Translations under genes and position numbers: made by a program
Assembly: GCA_964492615.1 (NCBI GenBank)
Contig: CAZBKZ010000017.1
Coordinates: 1-49,296, forward strand
DNA: 49,296 bases
Direction of reading: 5' to 3'
From: JAABTH01 sp964492615
GTDB taxonomy: Bacteria > Bacillota > Dethiobacteria > DTU022
Shown here: piece after piece, positions 1 to 8,440 of the stretch
Numbering within the stretch: the stretch's first letter is position 1
Layout of the letters: every line of letters begins with the position of its first letter
Notes under the pieces: model-generated
Database searches by the model: none
The model's input: the letters and a program-made list of their open reading frames with translations, nothing else
Told to the model about the DNA's origin: nothing

Positions 1-17
1 AAAATAAATAAATAACC

Positions 18-46
18 TTGACCTGTTTAGATCTTTATTATAAAAT
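18..46 (+). promoter_or_regulatory. sigma-A promoter of tupABC
   Basis: A -35 box TTGACC (18-23) and a -10 box TAAAAT (41-46) are separated by exactly 17 bases. Transcription would start near 52-54, just ahead of the structured leader. The first 17 bases of the window hold nothing else that I recognise. Confidence 0.6.
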
Positions 47-70
47 TCATATTAGCAAAAATGAATAGTA

Positions 71-180
71 AGCACCTTCGATCCATTTTTTCTAAAATGA
101 TCGCGAGATCATCATGAAAGATGGACGACAGGGTTTAACTGGAAACGGTTATGCCTCCCGTTGTGGAAAGAAGGTCGGTA
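71..180 (+). promoter_or_regulatory. Structured leader, candidate Moco/Tuco-type riboswitch
   Basis: The leader folds by eye into several helices. ACCTT (74-78) pairs with AAGGT (171-175). ATGATC/GATCAT (97-112) closes a GCGA tetraloop. ACGAC-GGG (125-133) pairs with CCC-GTTGT (157-164) with one bulged A. Inside that stem AACUG/CGGUU (137-150) closes a GAAA tetraloop. It is followed by an intrinsic terminator and then tungstate transporter genes. Two GNRA loops, the conserved-looking GCCTCCC and GGAAAG-AAGG segments and the tup context recall the molybdenum/tungsten cofactor riboswitch (Rfam MOCO_RNA_motif). That identification is from memory of the consensus. That the region is a structured cis-regulator is much safer than the ligand. 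Confidence 0.55.
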
Positions 181-190
181 TGTAAAATAT

Positions 191-219
191 CGCATTTCCA
201 TCGGGAATTGCGTTTTTTT
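191..219 (+). terminator. Leader terminator upstream of tupA
   Basis: A nine-position stem (191-199 with 204-212, one U-U mismatch) is followed by seven T (213-219). GTAAAAT (182-188) and ATTTTAC (220-226) can extend the base. TTACGT (223-228) can instead pair with ACGTAA (256-261), so a mutually exclusive fold exists. It lies between the leader and tupA, as expected for a transcription-attenuating riboswitch. Confidence 0.65.
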
Positions 220-328
220 ATTTTACGTAAGGTGCTACGTAGGGGGTATGCCTAAACGTAACACATTGTCTCTGGTTAATAAATCTTGGCAAGTAATAAT
301 TTTAATAAAAAGGAAGGTGGATCAACAA

Positions 329-1231
329 ATGTTTACTAAAAAAAATGTATCGTTTTACCTTTTCATGATCCTGATCTTAATTGCTTCACTTTTCGTTTTT
401 ACCGGCTGTGCACAGGAAGAAGCACCGGTTGAAGAAGTAGTTCCGGAGGAAGAAGTAGTTCCGGAAGAAGAAGTTGAACTGATTGACGATTTTATCATAC
501 TGGCCACAACAACCAGCACCTATGACTCCGGACTGCTTGATTTCCTGAACCCAATTTTTCAGGAAAAAACCGGACTTGAAGTGCAAGTAGTTTCCCAGGG
601 TACCGGCGCTGCCCTGGAAACAGGAGCACGCGGCGATGCCGACGTTCTCCTGGTGCATGATCGCGCCTCTGAGCTGGCTCTGGTTGAAGAAGGAGCTTTC
701 ATCGACCGTTATGATGTTATGTATAACGACTTCATTATTGTCGGACCAGCTGAAGACCCGGCCGGGGTAATGGGTGTTACCTCCGTAGTTGATGCGTTAA
801 CCTTGATCTCTGATACAGGCTCGGTATTTATTTCGCGCGGTGACGATTCCGGCACCCACCGCATGGAGCTGCGTTTATGGGAAAGTGCTGAAATCGACCC
901 GCAGGGCCAGGGATGGTACAGATCGATTGGCCAGGGAATGGGCGATACGCTTAATATGGCCAATGAAGAGCTGGGATACGCCATGACAGACCGGGGCACT
1001 TACGTAGCGATGAAAGACAATCTCGAACTGGTTATCGCCCTTGAAGGAGATCCCGTTCTTTTCAACCAGTACGGGGTAATGGCAGTTAACCCGGAGGAAC
1101 ATCCTCATGTGAAATATGATTATGCAAAAATGTATATTGACTTTTTAATGTCCACTGAAGGACAGGAGCTAATTAATTCCTACCAGGTAAACGGAGAAAC
1201 TCTTTTCTTCCCTGGATACGGTCTTCAATAA
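329..1231 (+). CDS. tupA: Tungstate ABC transporter, substrate-binding lipoprotein TupA
   Basis: This is the extracellular tungstate-binding component of a TupABC importer, 300 residues. The start at 329 is chosen because AAGGAAGGTGG stands just upstream. The longer frame starting at 161 would run through the leader terminator. A lipoprotein signal peptide ends in the lipobox FTGC (Cys27), followed by an acidic Glu/Pro/Val linker (about 30-50) and then the mature domain. The TTTSTxDSGLL signature (about 60-70) is typical of the TupA/WtpA-like oxyanion binders. The genes tupB and tupC follow at once. Tungstate rather than molybdate specificity is inferred from the TupA-type signature and from the AOR homologue elsewhere in the window; binding data would be needed to prove it. 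Confidence 0.9.
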   Translation: MFTKKNVSFYLFMILILIASLFVFTGCAQEEAPVEEVVPEEEVVPEEEVELIDDFIILATTTSTYDSGLLDFLNPIFQEKTGLEVQVVSQGTGAALETGARGDADVLLVHDRASELALVEEGAFIDRYDVMYNDFIIVGPAEDPAGVMGVTSVVDALTLISDTGSVFISRGDDSGTHRMELRLWESAEIDPQGQGWYRSIGQGMGDTLNMANEELGYAMTDRGTYVAMKDNLELVIALEGDPVLFNQYGVMAVNPEEHPHVKYDYAKMYIDFLMSTEGQELINSYQVNGETLFFPGYGLQ

Positions 1232-1346
1232 ACTAAATTAAGCCATACGAGCCGGGCGTGCATGTATGTTTTAATAACCGGGTATTTATCCGGGGCAGCA
1301 AACAGAAATGTACGCCCCCTTTTTAATAAAGCCTGGAGGTTCTGAT

Positions 1347-2045
1347 TTGTCCCGACTTTTAGAAGGAATAATCGAAGCATTTCGACTAATACTGGCTTTT
1401 GATCCAACTCTGATTGAGATTGTTCTGCTTTCGTTGCGGGTATCTATCACAGCTATTATTATATCAACTATTATCGGCGTACCCCTGGGAGCCCTGCTCG
1501 GTTTAAAGAGTGAGAAAAAAACCAGGTTGATCAACAAAATCATTTTTACATTCATGGGTATGCCGCCTGTAGTAGCCGGGCTAATTATTTACCTGATTTT
1601 ATCAAGGCAGGGGCCGCTGGGTGTTTTAGGCATTCTTTATACTCCCTCGGCAATGATTATTGCCCAGGTTTTCCTGGCCGGACCAATTGTTACAGGTTTA
1701 ACCATGGTCGGAATCAGGGCAAAAGGCGGCGAGGTGGAAGAAACTGCCCGCTCACTTGGAGCGAACTCCACACTGGTCACCTGGACAGTAATTAAAGAAG
1801 CACGTTATGCCCTGCTCGGAGCTATCGTCTCCGGTTTCAGCCGTGTAGTAGCTGAAGTCGGCGCTGTGATGATTGTCGGCGGCAACATTGAAGGGCGAAC
1901 CAGGGTTATGACTACAGCAATTACTTTGGAAACCCGTAAGGGTAATTTTGAGCTGGCTATAGGGCTCGGTATTATCTTGTTATTTATAGCTTTTCTGGTT
2001 AACTCCATTCTTTATAATATTCAGAAGGGAGGGAAGAGTGATTAA
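1347..2045 (+). CDS. tupB: Tungstate ABC transporter permease TupB
   Basis: Integral membrane permease of the tungstate importer, 232 residues from a TTG start at 1347. That start has GGAGG (1335-1339) seven bases upstream; the ATG at 1308 has no visible ribosome site. About five to six hydrophobic segments are present. The coupling loop near EETARSLGA, followed by WTVIKEAR, is the EAA-type motif that docks on the ATPase TupC. The reading frame overlaps tupC by eight bases, which suggests translational coupling. Close relatives are the CysU/ModB-type permeases, and the TupB name rests on the gene context. Confidence 0.85.
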   Translation: MSRLLEGIIEAFRLILAFDPTLIEIVLLSLRVSITAIIISTIIGVPLGALLGLKSEKKTRLINKIIFTFMGMPPVVAGLIIYLILSRQGPLGVLGILYTPSAMIIAQVFLAGPIVTGLTMVGIRAKGGEVEETARSLGANSTLVTWTVIKEARYALLGAIVSGFSRVVAEVGAVMIVGGNIEGRTRVMTTAITLETRKGNFELAIGLGIILLFIAFLVNSILYNIQKGGKSD

Positions 2046-2781
2046 TAGAAGCAGCGCTTTGCTGGAGATGAAAGAGGTTAGAAAGATTTATGATAAGGAA
2101 GTGCTCCGGGTTGATCATTTAATCCTGAGCAGGGGCTGTATTTACGGAATTATTGGGCCAAGCGGTTCAGGGAAAAGCACCCTTTTACGTATTATTAATC
2201 TACTCACACCTCCCAGTGAAGGTCAAGTTTTTTATAATGGCAATCCTTCACCATCTGCTACGCAGGAAAAGCTCAATCTGCAAAGAAATATGGCTTTGGT
2301 TTTTCAAAAAACGCTTCTTTTCAGAGACTCTGTCTGGAACAATGTAGCATACGGGCTAAAAGCCCGTGGCTTTAGTAAAGAGGAAACAAAACAACGGGTC
2401 GATCACCTGCTGGGGCAGGTCGGGCTGAGTGAGTATGCTACCAGAAGAGCAGACACCCTGTCGGGAGGCGAGGCGCAGCGAGTCGCGATTGCCAGGGCTG
2501 TCGCTTTTGAACCTGATTTATTACTGCTCGACGAGCCTACTGCAAACCTGGATCCAAGCAACATTGAACAGATAGAAAAAATGATTACCACCATGGCCAG
2601 GAACAAGGACATTACTGTTGTTATGGTCACCCACAACATTTTTCAGGCAAGAAGAATTGCCGACCAGGTTATTTTTATTAACCAGGGAAGGATTGTTGAA
2701 ATGGGCCCGACAGAAAAACTATTTAACGATCCACGTGAAGCGAGCACTCAACGTTTTGTAGAAGGTCGGATGGTTTATTAA
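2038..2781 (+). CDS. tupC: Tungstate ABC transporter ATP-binding protein TupC
   Basis: Cytoplasmic ATPase of the importer, 247 residues from a GTG start with GGGAGGGAAG upstream. The Walker A motif GPSGSGKST is at 40-48, the signature LSGGEAQ at 141-147 and the Walker B LLLLDEP at 161-167, with the D-loop right after. The length fits a single nucleotide-binding domain with no extra regulatory (MOP/TOBE) domain such as ModC carries, in line with TupC. It is the last gene of the tup operon and is followed by a strong terminator. Confidence 0.88.
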   Translation: MINRSSALLEMKEVRKIYDKEVLRVDHLILSRGCIYGIIGPSGSGKSTLLRIINLLTPPSEGQVFYNGNPSPSATQEKLNLQRNMALVFQKTLLFRDSVWNNVAYGLKARGFSKEETKQRVDHLLGQVGLSEYATRRADTLSGGEAQRVAIARAVAFEPDLLLLDEPTANLDPSNIEQIEKMITTMARNKDITVVMVTHNIFQARRIADQVIFINQGRIVEMGPTEKLFNDPREASTQRFVEGRMVY

Positions 2782-2841
2782 TAAAATTTTTTGTGATTTA
2801 TAGTTTTTGTTTAGCAACTGCAATTTTTTTATCCACCTCTT

Positions 2842-2869
2842 GGCGGGGCATAAGCCCCGCCTCTTTTTT
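2842..2869 (+). terminator. tupABC terminator
   Basis: A perfect stem GGCGGGGC-ATAA-GCCCCGCC (2842-2861) is followed by TCTTTTTT. It ends the plus-strand tup operon and lies immediately beyond the stop codon of the convergent rng gene. On the minus strand there is no T-run, so it would act only weakly for rng. Confidence 0.85.
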
Positions 2870-2870
2870 A

Positions 2871-4556
2871 CTACTCGAACAAAACTGCACGGGCAAAGGT
2901 GCGGTTTACATCTTTTATCTCTATCTCAACTAATTCTCCAACCATACTGCCGGCTCCCTCCACGTTGATAACAAAACCCTTGATTCGGGCAATACCATGG
3001 TTAGGGTTGGATGAATGCGGTTCTTCAATGGTTAAACTGAGCTTCTCTCCCGCTTTTACAGGCAGGGCAAGGGCCTGGATCTCCTTGTGGCTGCCCCTGG
3101 CGAGAATACGGTATTCTTCGATATGTATATCTTCGGTTCCCCTGATAAAGATATGATGGCCCAGTTCATCCTCCAGTTTTTTAAGATTACCTCCCCCGCT
3201 GCCGATAATGATAGCTGCAACTTCATGATGCATTTCCACCAGGACAGCCCTTTTCTTCTCCTCTTTTAGCTCCTGCTTGAGGCGGCTTTCCACCCGGGTG
3301 CTGATCACCAGCGGAGTCAATACCCTGCCCGACCCGCCACAGTATGGACAGGATTGCTGCAGATATTCAGACAAATCCTGGCGTACTTTTTTACGGGTCA
3401 TTTCAACCAGGCCAAGGTTGGTTAAACCCAGCACGTATGTTTTTGTGCGATCGTTTTTAATGGAGCTGTTCAACTTCTCAATGACTTTTTTACGGTGGTC
3501 TTCAATGCTCATGTCGATAAAATCGATAATAATTATTCCCCCGATATCCCTCAGGCGGACCTGCCTGGCAATTTCCTCAGCAGCCTCAAGGTTGGTCTTG
3601 AGAATGGTATCAGCGAGGTTACGCCTGCCGATGTAACGCCCCGTGTTTACATCAATGACTGTTAAAGCCTCTGTTTCATCAAAGACCAGGTAACCACCGC
3701 TTTTCAACCAGACCTGCCGGGCCAACGCCTTTTCAATCTCTTTTTCAACCCCGTAACGTTCAAAGATAGGTTCACTTTCTTTATATAGCTTAACTTTACT
3801 CTTCAGATGTGGAGAAATATAATCTACTATTTCACGGACTTTGTCATATTCATGCTCATTGTCGATTAAAAAACTGCTAAACTCTTCTACAAATAAGTCA
3901 CGAGCCATGCGACAGGTCAGCGAAAGATCCTGGTAAAGGATGGATGGGGCCGTTTTCTGCTGGAAGCGGGTTAAAATCCGATTCCAGAGCTGAACCAGAA
4001 ACTGCAGGTCCTGGGCCATTACATCCTTATCAACCCCTTCAGCTACAGTGCGGACTATCAGGCCCAGATGCTCGGGTTTGAGTATCTCTACTTCACGCCG
4101 TAACCGGTCACGCTCAGCCTGGCTTTCAATACGCCGTGAGACACCTATATAGTCTGCCCCGGGAACCAGAACAAGGTAGCGCCCCGGAATGGTAATCTGT
4201 CCCGTCACCCTGGCCCCTTTGCTGCCATAAGGTTCCTTGATAACCTGGACCATTATCTCTTCTCCAACCTGCAGCAGCTTATCAATTGAGCTGCGCGAAG
4301 GCGGGGGGCTGTCGTCATCGTCATCAAAATCCGGGGAAACATCATCTACATACAAAAAAGCATTTTTCTCCAGGCCGATGTCAACAAAAGCTGCCTGCAT
4401 TCCCGGCAGTACATTGGCCACAGTACCCTTGTAAAGGTTACCGACAACCCGGTATTGAAGCGGCCTTTCTATATCGAGCTCAACCAGTTTACCCTGTTCA
4501 AGCAAAGCGACGCGGGTAGCGCGATTATCACAGTTCACTATTATTTTTTTATCCAT
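2871..4556 (-). CDS. rng: Ribonuclease E/G family protein with C-terminal TRAM-like extension
   Basis: Endoribonuclease of the RNase E/G family, acting on single-stranded 5'-monophosphorylated RNA, 561 residues. An S1-like RNA-binding domain occupies about 38-125. It is interrupted by an acidic Asp-rich insert (about 73-90) in place of the short loop of enterobacterial enzymes. The DNase I-like catalytic region holds the two metal-binding aspartates D302 (VIDVNTG) and D345 (IIIIDFIDM). C403-x2-C406 (CPYCGGSG) is the zinc-link. About 150 residues follow. They include a KH-like stretch (GSGGGNLKKLE) and a final TRAM-like beta segment (GIARIKGFVINVEGA...), absent from E. coli RNase G. It is the last gene of the operon. 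In many Firmicutes rplU follows; here the tup operon converges instead. Confidence 0.9.
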   Translation of the reverse strand: MDKKIIVNCDNRATRVALLEQGKLVELDIERPLQYRVVGNLYKGTVANVLPGMQAAFVDIGLEKNAFLYVDDVSPDFDDDDDSPPPSRSSIDKLLQVGEEIMVQVIKEPYGSKGARVTGQITIPGRYLVLVPGADYIGVSRRIESQAERDRLRREVEILKPEHLGLIVRTVAEGVDKDVMAQDLQFLVQLWNRILTRFQQKTAPSILYQDLSLTCRMARDLFVEEFSSFLIDNEHEYDKVREIVDYISPHLKSKVKLYKESEPIFERYGVEKEIEKALARQVWLKSGGYLVFDETEALTVIDVNTGRYIGRRNLADTILKTNLEAAEEIARQVRLRDIGGIIIIDFIDMSIEDHRKKVIEKLNSSIKNDRTKTYVLGLTNLGLVEMTRKKVRQDLSEYLQQSCPYCGGSGRVLTPLVISTRVESRLKQELKEEKKRAVLVEMHHEVAAIIIGSGGGNLKKLEDELGHHIFIRGTEDIHIEEYRILARGSHKEIQALALPVKAGEKLSLTIEEPHSSNPNHGIARIKGFVINVEGAGSMVGELVEIEIKDVNRTFARAVLFE

Positions 4557-4565
4557 AACAATGGA

Positions 4566-5285
4566 TCACATCCCTTCAGGCAAAGTCATAAGTAATTTAC
4601 CGTCGCTGCGGTACAAACCTTGCCGGTAAAGCCTCCAGCACTCGCCACTTAACGAAACATTACCTGTTTCGTTTGCGAGTTGCTCCAGTAAAAAGAAAGG
4701 CGAAACTCCTCCCCTGCTTCCAGCTTTTAGGTATAGTTCGACAGCTGCAGGACCGCTGTTATTTTTTACAATCTCCGCCCTGATGATACCGGGCCGCACA
4801 TTTTTATAACCCGTTTTATTCTTTTTTCCCCGGCGGGGCGCCAGTATTTCTTCTTTTTTAAGCATTCGGGACAGGGCCCGGGAAACCTGCTGCTCATTCC
4901 ATTGTGAGGCAATCTCCGGCAATTCTCTTAGTTCTGCCCTGTACAGGGCCGCTTCCACCTGGGAAGCCAGGGCAGGTTCATCCAGGGCCGCCGTAAATGC
5001 CTGCTTCAGGCAAACACCTTCAGGCAAATGGCTGCCTAGTTCTTTTTTAAATTCTTCAGCTTTAACCTGCTCAACGAAATAAAGTTCGCCGGGTTCATTT
5101 TCTGCCAAAACCCCCAGTGGAAGTGGCAAAGCCAAGGCCAGCCTGGGATGAGGGTTAAAACCCTGACTATAGGCCAGCGGCAGATGCGCTCTTCGCAGCG
5201 CACGGATAAAAAGACGCACCAGGTCAAGATGTGAAAGAAAAGCGAGTCTTTCTGTCCGATCAAATAAAAATTTTATACGGGTCAC
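4566..5285 (-). CDS. TIGR03936 family radical SAM-associated protein (DUF2344)
   Basis: A 239-residue protein recognised by its N-terminal pattern RIKFxFxRTERLAFLSHLDLVRLFxRALRR (written with gaps) and the AYSQGFNPHPRLALALPLPLG stretch near 38-58. These are hallmarks of the family that accompanies TIGR03960 radical SAM enzymes. The function is unknown; a role in RNA or ribosome modification has been suggested only by its fixed neighbourhood. The GTG start overlaps the upstream radical SAM stop codon in a GTGA arrangement, so the two are probably made together. The rng gene follows nine bases downstream. Confidence 0.8.
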   Translation of the reverse strand: MTRIKFLFDRTERLAFLSHLDLVRLFIRALRRAHLPLAYSQGFNPHPRLALALPLPLGVLAENEPGELYFVEQVKAEEFKKELGSHLPEGVCLKQAFTAALDEPALASQVEAALYRAELRELPEIASQWNEQQVSRALSRMLKKEEILAPRRGKKNKTGYKNVRPGIIRAEIVKNNSGPAAVELYLKAGSRGGVSPFFLLEQLANETGNVSLSGECWRLYRQGLYRSDGKLLMTLPEGM

Positions 5286-7069
5286 CGGGCAGACCCCCCA
5301 TCATCACATTCTGTGTGAGCCAAATAGTGCTCCCTGATAAATATTTCCCGGTCAATACCGCAATCAAGATGGGCCCAGGGCAAATAATCTTCAGGAGTAA
5401 ACTTTCGACCGGCATGTTCACTGCCGTCAATTCCGGTTTCGGTAAAAGCTTGCTCCCATTTGTTGAAGTCAAAATGATCAGACCAGCCGTCGAAACGGCA
5501 ACCCAGACGAAAAGCTTTCTCCAGGAGGGGAGCAAGCCGGCGATCCCCACGGGCAAATACAGCTTCAAGGTAACTGGTTTCAGCATCGTGCCAGCTAAAA
5601 TCAATCCCTTTTATTTTCCTGAAGCCGTTAATTAATATCTGCTGACGCCGTTTAATTTCTGCCACTGTTATCTGGGGTTCATATTGAAAAGGAGTATTGG
5701 CCTTGGGAACAAAGGTGGAGACACTAACCGATAGCCTGAACGAACCCTTAACCTTTGCCTTATAACGTTCACGTATTGCCCGGCAAAGTGTCAGAATAGA
5801 CTCCACATCTTTATCTGTTTCAGTTGGCAACCCAATCATAAAGTATAACTTAAACCCCTGCCACCCGGCTTCAACAGCGCTGTCCAGGGCGGTGTATATA
5901 TCGTTTTCATCTATATTCTTCTTTATTACCGCCCGTAATCGTTCAGTAGCCGCTTCGGGAGCAAAGGTTAAACTGCCCCGCCTTCCCCCGTGAAGACGGT
6001 CAGCCAGGTCAATGGAGTAAGAATCAAGGCGTAATGAAGGCAGGCTGCACCTGACCGGATTTTTTTTCATGGTTTGGTTTAGCTTTTCCAGGAGTGAATC
6101 CAGGTGAGGGTAATCACTGCTGCTCAATGATGATAATGATATTTCATCATAACCGGTGGAAGTGATCAATTTTTCAGCCAGATCTATGATTTTTTCCGGA
6201 CTGCGGCGGCGAACAGGGCGGAATATATAGCCGGCCTGGCAAAAACGGCAACCACGCGCACAACCCCTGAACAGCTCAACCACGGCACGATCATGAACAG
6301 TCTGAATGTAGGAAACAACCGGTGTTGTTGGATATGGCGCAAGATCGAGGCTGTCCATTTTCTGCTTTACAACAACTTCCCTGCCCGGGGGGCCAAGGTA
6401 TTCCAAACCCTGGAAACGGCCTTCTTCACTGTAATAAGGCTTATAATGAGCAGGAATATAAACTCCATCGAGCAGTGCCAAAGCCTTTAATATTTCTGAA
6501 CGGTCGGCACCCTTATCTTTAAGGTTGGCCAGTTCATGCAAAACCAGGGGCAGCGCATCTTCCGCTTCACCCAAAATAAATAAATCAAAAAACGGCGCCA
6601 GCGGCTCCGGATTAAAAACACACGGACCACCCCCTATCACCAGCGGATCAGTCTCCCTGCGTTCACTGCTATACAGTGGTATCCCTGCCAGATCAAGCAT
6701 GTTAAGAACGTTGGTATAACTGAGCTCATACTGGAGCGAAAAACCGACAGCATCAAAATCAGCAAGTGAGGCACCGCTCTCCAAGGCAAAGAGCGGATGG
6801 CCATATTCGCGCAATTTGCTTTCCATGTCGAGGTCAGGGGCAAAAACTCTTTCAAGCAATAAATCATCGTGACAGTTAACTGCTTCATATAGTATTTTTA
6901 AGCCCTGGTTCGACATACCTACTTCATAAAGGTCGGGAAAGGCAAAAGCCATTTTTATCCTGACCAGAGAATGGTTTTTATGCACGGCATTCCACTCGTT
7001 ACCCTGGTAACGGGCCGGTTTTTGCACTCCGGCCAGAATATACTGCAGTTTTTCGCTGTTTGTAATCAT
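5282..7069 (-). CDS. TIGR03960 family B12-binding-domain radical SAM protein
   Basis: A 595-residue radical SAM enzyme. The N-terminal part (about 35-200) resembles a B12-binding Rossmann domain. The [4Fe-4S] cysteines are C270, C274 and C277 (CARGCRFC), followed by the QAGYIFRPVRRRSPE segment of the family. A downstream HGGRRGSLTFAPEAATERLR region lies in the radical SAM barrel. Its substrate is not established. The fixed pairing with the TIGR03936 protein and with RNase E/G points to RNA-related work, which is inference. A short dyad, TATCAA-TAT-TTGATA (7108-7122), lies in the 92-base gap ahead of it. Confidence 0.85.
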   Translation of the reverse strand: MITNSEKLQYILAGVQKPARYQGNEWNAVHKNHSLVRIKMAFAFPDLYEVGMSNQGLKILYEAVNCHDDLLLERVFAPDLDMESKLREYGHPLFALESGASLADFDAVGFSLQYELSYTNVLNMLDLAGIPLYSSERRETDPLVIGGGPCVFNPEPLAPFFDLFILGEAEDALPLVLHELANLKDKGADRSEILKALALLDGVYIPAHYKPYYSEEGRFQGLEYLGPPGREVVVKQKMDSLDLAPYPTTPVVSYIQTVHDRAVVELFRGCARGCRFCQAGYIFRPVRRRSPEKIIDLAEKLITSTGYDEISLSSLSSSDYPHLDSLLEKLNQTMKKNPVRCSLPSLRLDSYSIDLADRLHGGRRGSLTFAPEAATERLRAVIKKNIDENDIYTALDSAVEAGWQGFKLYFMIGLPTETDKDVESILTLCRAIRERYKAKVKGSFRLSVSVSTFVPKANTPFQYEPQITVAEIKRRQQILINGFRKIKGIDFSWHDAETSYLEAVFARGDRRLAPLLEKAFRLGCRFDGWSDHFDFNKWEQAFTETGIDGSEHAGRKFTPEDYLPWAHLDCGIDREIFIREHYLAHTECDDGGSAR

Positions 7070-7161
7070 AAATCTCTCCGATCAGGTTCTTTCTACTTAT
7101 TTGCTAATATCAATATTTGATACGTGCAAGTATATTTAAATCACCCTAAGCTGAATAAAAC

Positions 7162-7851
7162 TCATAGTAAATTTTTTTCTCTAAAGCTAAAATAACAACC
7201 GTCGCCGATAATAATATGATCCCTAACGGAGATACCGAGAATTTGGCCTGCCTCCACCAGTCTCCTGGTAACCTCCAGGTCTTCCTGGCTGGGGGAAGGG
7301 TCACCGCTGGGATGATTATGAAAAAGAATAAGAGAAGCGGCACTCTTACGCAGGGGAATGTTGAAAATTTCCCTGGGATGCACTATGGAAGCGCTCAGGC
7401 TTCCTACTGAAATTTCTTCCCTGGATATAACATGATTCTTGGTATTCAAGAGCAGAATCTTAAAATACTCCTTCTTTTTGTAGCGCAGTTCTTCCATGAA
7501 TAGATCTGCTGCCTGCCGGGGGCTGGTAATGCTACCCTCCGTTTCGCGGGGAGCTGTGGCCAGCCTGCATCCCAGCTCGAGGGCCGCCCTGATGGTTACC
7601 GCTTTATCAGGACCAATTCCGTTATAATCCTGAAGCTCCTCAAGCGAAAGATCGGGTAATTTTCTTAAGCTGCCCGCTCCGGATAAAATTCTGGTTGCCA
7701 GCTGCACGGCTGATTCATTCTTATTGCCGGTTCGGATTAGAATGGCCAGCAGTTCTGCGTTGGTCAATGGTCCGGGACCCAGGGCCTGCAGTTTCTCGCG
7801 CGGCCTTTCCTCAAGCGGAAGGTCCCTGATCATCACTGGTTCGTATTGCAT
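7162..7851 (-). CDS. radC: RadC family JAB/MPN domain protein
   Basis: A 229-residue RadC-type protein. The helix-hairpin-helix region (about 20-95, with YNGIGPDKA) precedes a JAB1/MPN+ metalloprotease-like domain. That domain's zinc motif is intact: H178-x-H180-x10-D191 in HNHPSGDPSPSQED. The start at 7851 is preferred over 7860 because AAAGG is nine bases upstream of the former and touches the latter. The old name implies DNA repair, but a repair role is not supported for the family and its true substrate is unknown. It lies between maf and the radical SAM pair in one operon. Confidence 0.88.
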   Translation of the reverse strand: MQYEPVMIRDLPLEERPREKLQALGPGPLTNAELLAILIRTGNKNESAVQLATRILSGAGSLRKLPDLSLEELQDYNGIGPDKAVTIRAALELGCRLATAPRETEGSITSPRQAADLFMEELRYKKKEYFKILLLNTKNHVISREEISVGSLSASIVHPREIFNIPLRKSAASLILFHNHPSGDPSPSQEDLEVTRRLVEAGQILGISVRDHIIIGDGCYFSFREKNLL

Positions 7852-7867
7852 AATTGCCATCCTTTCT

Positions 7868-8440
7868 TTACTTGATCGGAATATTCATTTTTTCAGCCAG
7901 GTCAGATAACAGGGATAGCGGCAGACCGACAACATTTGAATAACAGCCTTCAATTCTCTTCACAAACAGGGCTGCCCGCCCCTGGATGCCATATGCTCCG
8001 GCTTTATCCAGAGCTTCCCCGCTGTTCAAATACCATTCAAGGTCTTCTGAATTTATTTTTTTCAACCAGACTGTAGTTTTTTCCACCCCCTTTTCCATTA
8101 TTTCTGAAGCTGTATTAAGCAGGGCCAGACCGGTGTATACATCATGCCTGTCTCCACTGAGGCGTTGAAGCATTTCTTTTGCCTCTTCCCTGCCGGAAGG
8201 TTTACCGAGAATTACTCCCTTATGAACTACCACGGTGTCCGCAGCCAGAATAATACCGCTTCTGACCCGCTTAAACACCGAAAGCGCTTTTTCTTCCGCC
8301 AGCTTCATTACCAGTTTTTCAGGAAATTCAATATCTACTGCACTTTCGTTTACCAGCGGTATCTCAACAATAAAGGGAATAGCAACCTGTCGCAAAAGAT
8401 CTGCCCGCCGCGGTGATGCAGAGGCCAGGATTAACTTCAT
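7868..8440 (-). CDS. maf: Maf family nucleoside triphosphate pyrophosphatase
   Basis: A 190-residue house-cleaning enzyme that hydrolyses dTTP/UTP or modified nucleotides to monophosphates. The N-terminal LILASASPRRADLL motif is the family signature, followed by the conserved LAADTVV and GKPSGREEAKEML segments. The length is normal. The ATG overlaps the stop of the upstream membrane protein by four bases (ATGA), and radC follows after 16 bases. The arrangement maf-radC is common in Firmicutes, usually near the cell-shape or division genes. Confidence 0.92.
   Translation of the reverse strand: MKLILASASPRRADLLRQVAIPFIVEIPLVNESAVDIEFPEKLVMKLAEEKALSVFKRVRSGIILAADTVVVHKGVILGKPSGREEAKEMLQRLSGDRHDVYTGLALLNTASEIMEKGVEKTTVWLKKINSEDLEWYLNSGEALDKAGAYGIQGRAALFVKRIEGCYSNVVGLPLSLLSDLAEKMNIPIK

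Noticed and set aside
71..180. Cyclic di-GMP-I (GEMM) riboswitch
   Set aside because: The leader has GNRA loops and a CCTCC segment, but the characteristic GEMM receptor and downstream stem pattern do not fit the helices seen.
161..328. N-terminal extension of TupA from the ATG-like start at 161
   Set aside because: It would translate through the leader structure and terminator and would bury the signal peptide. The start at 329 has a good ribosome site and a proper lipoprotein signal.
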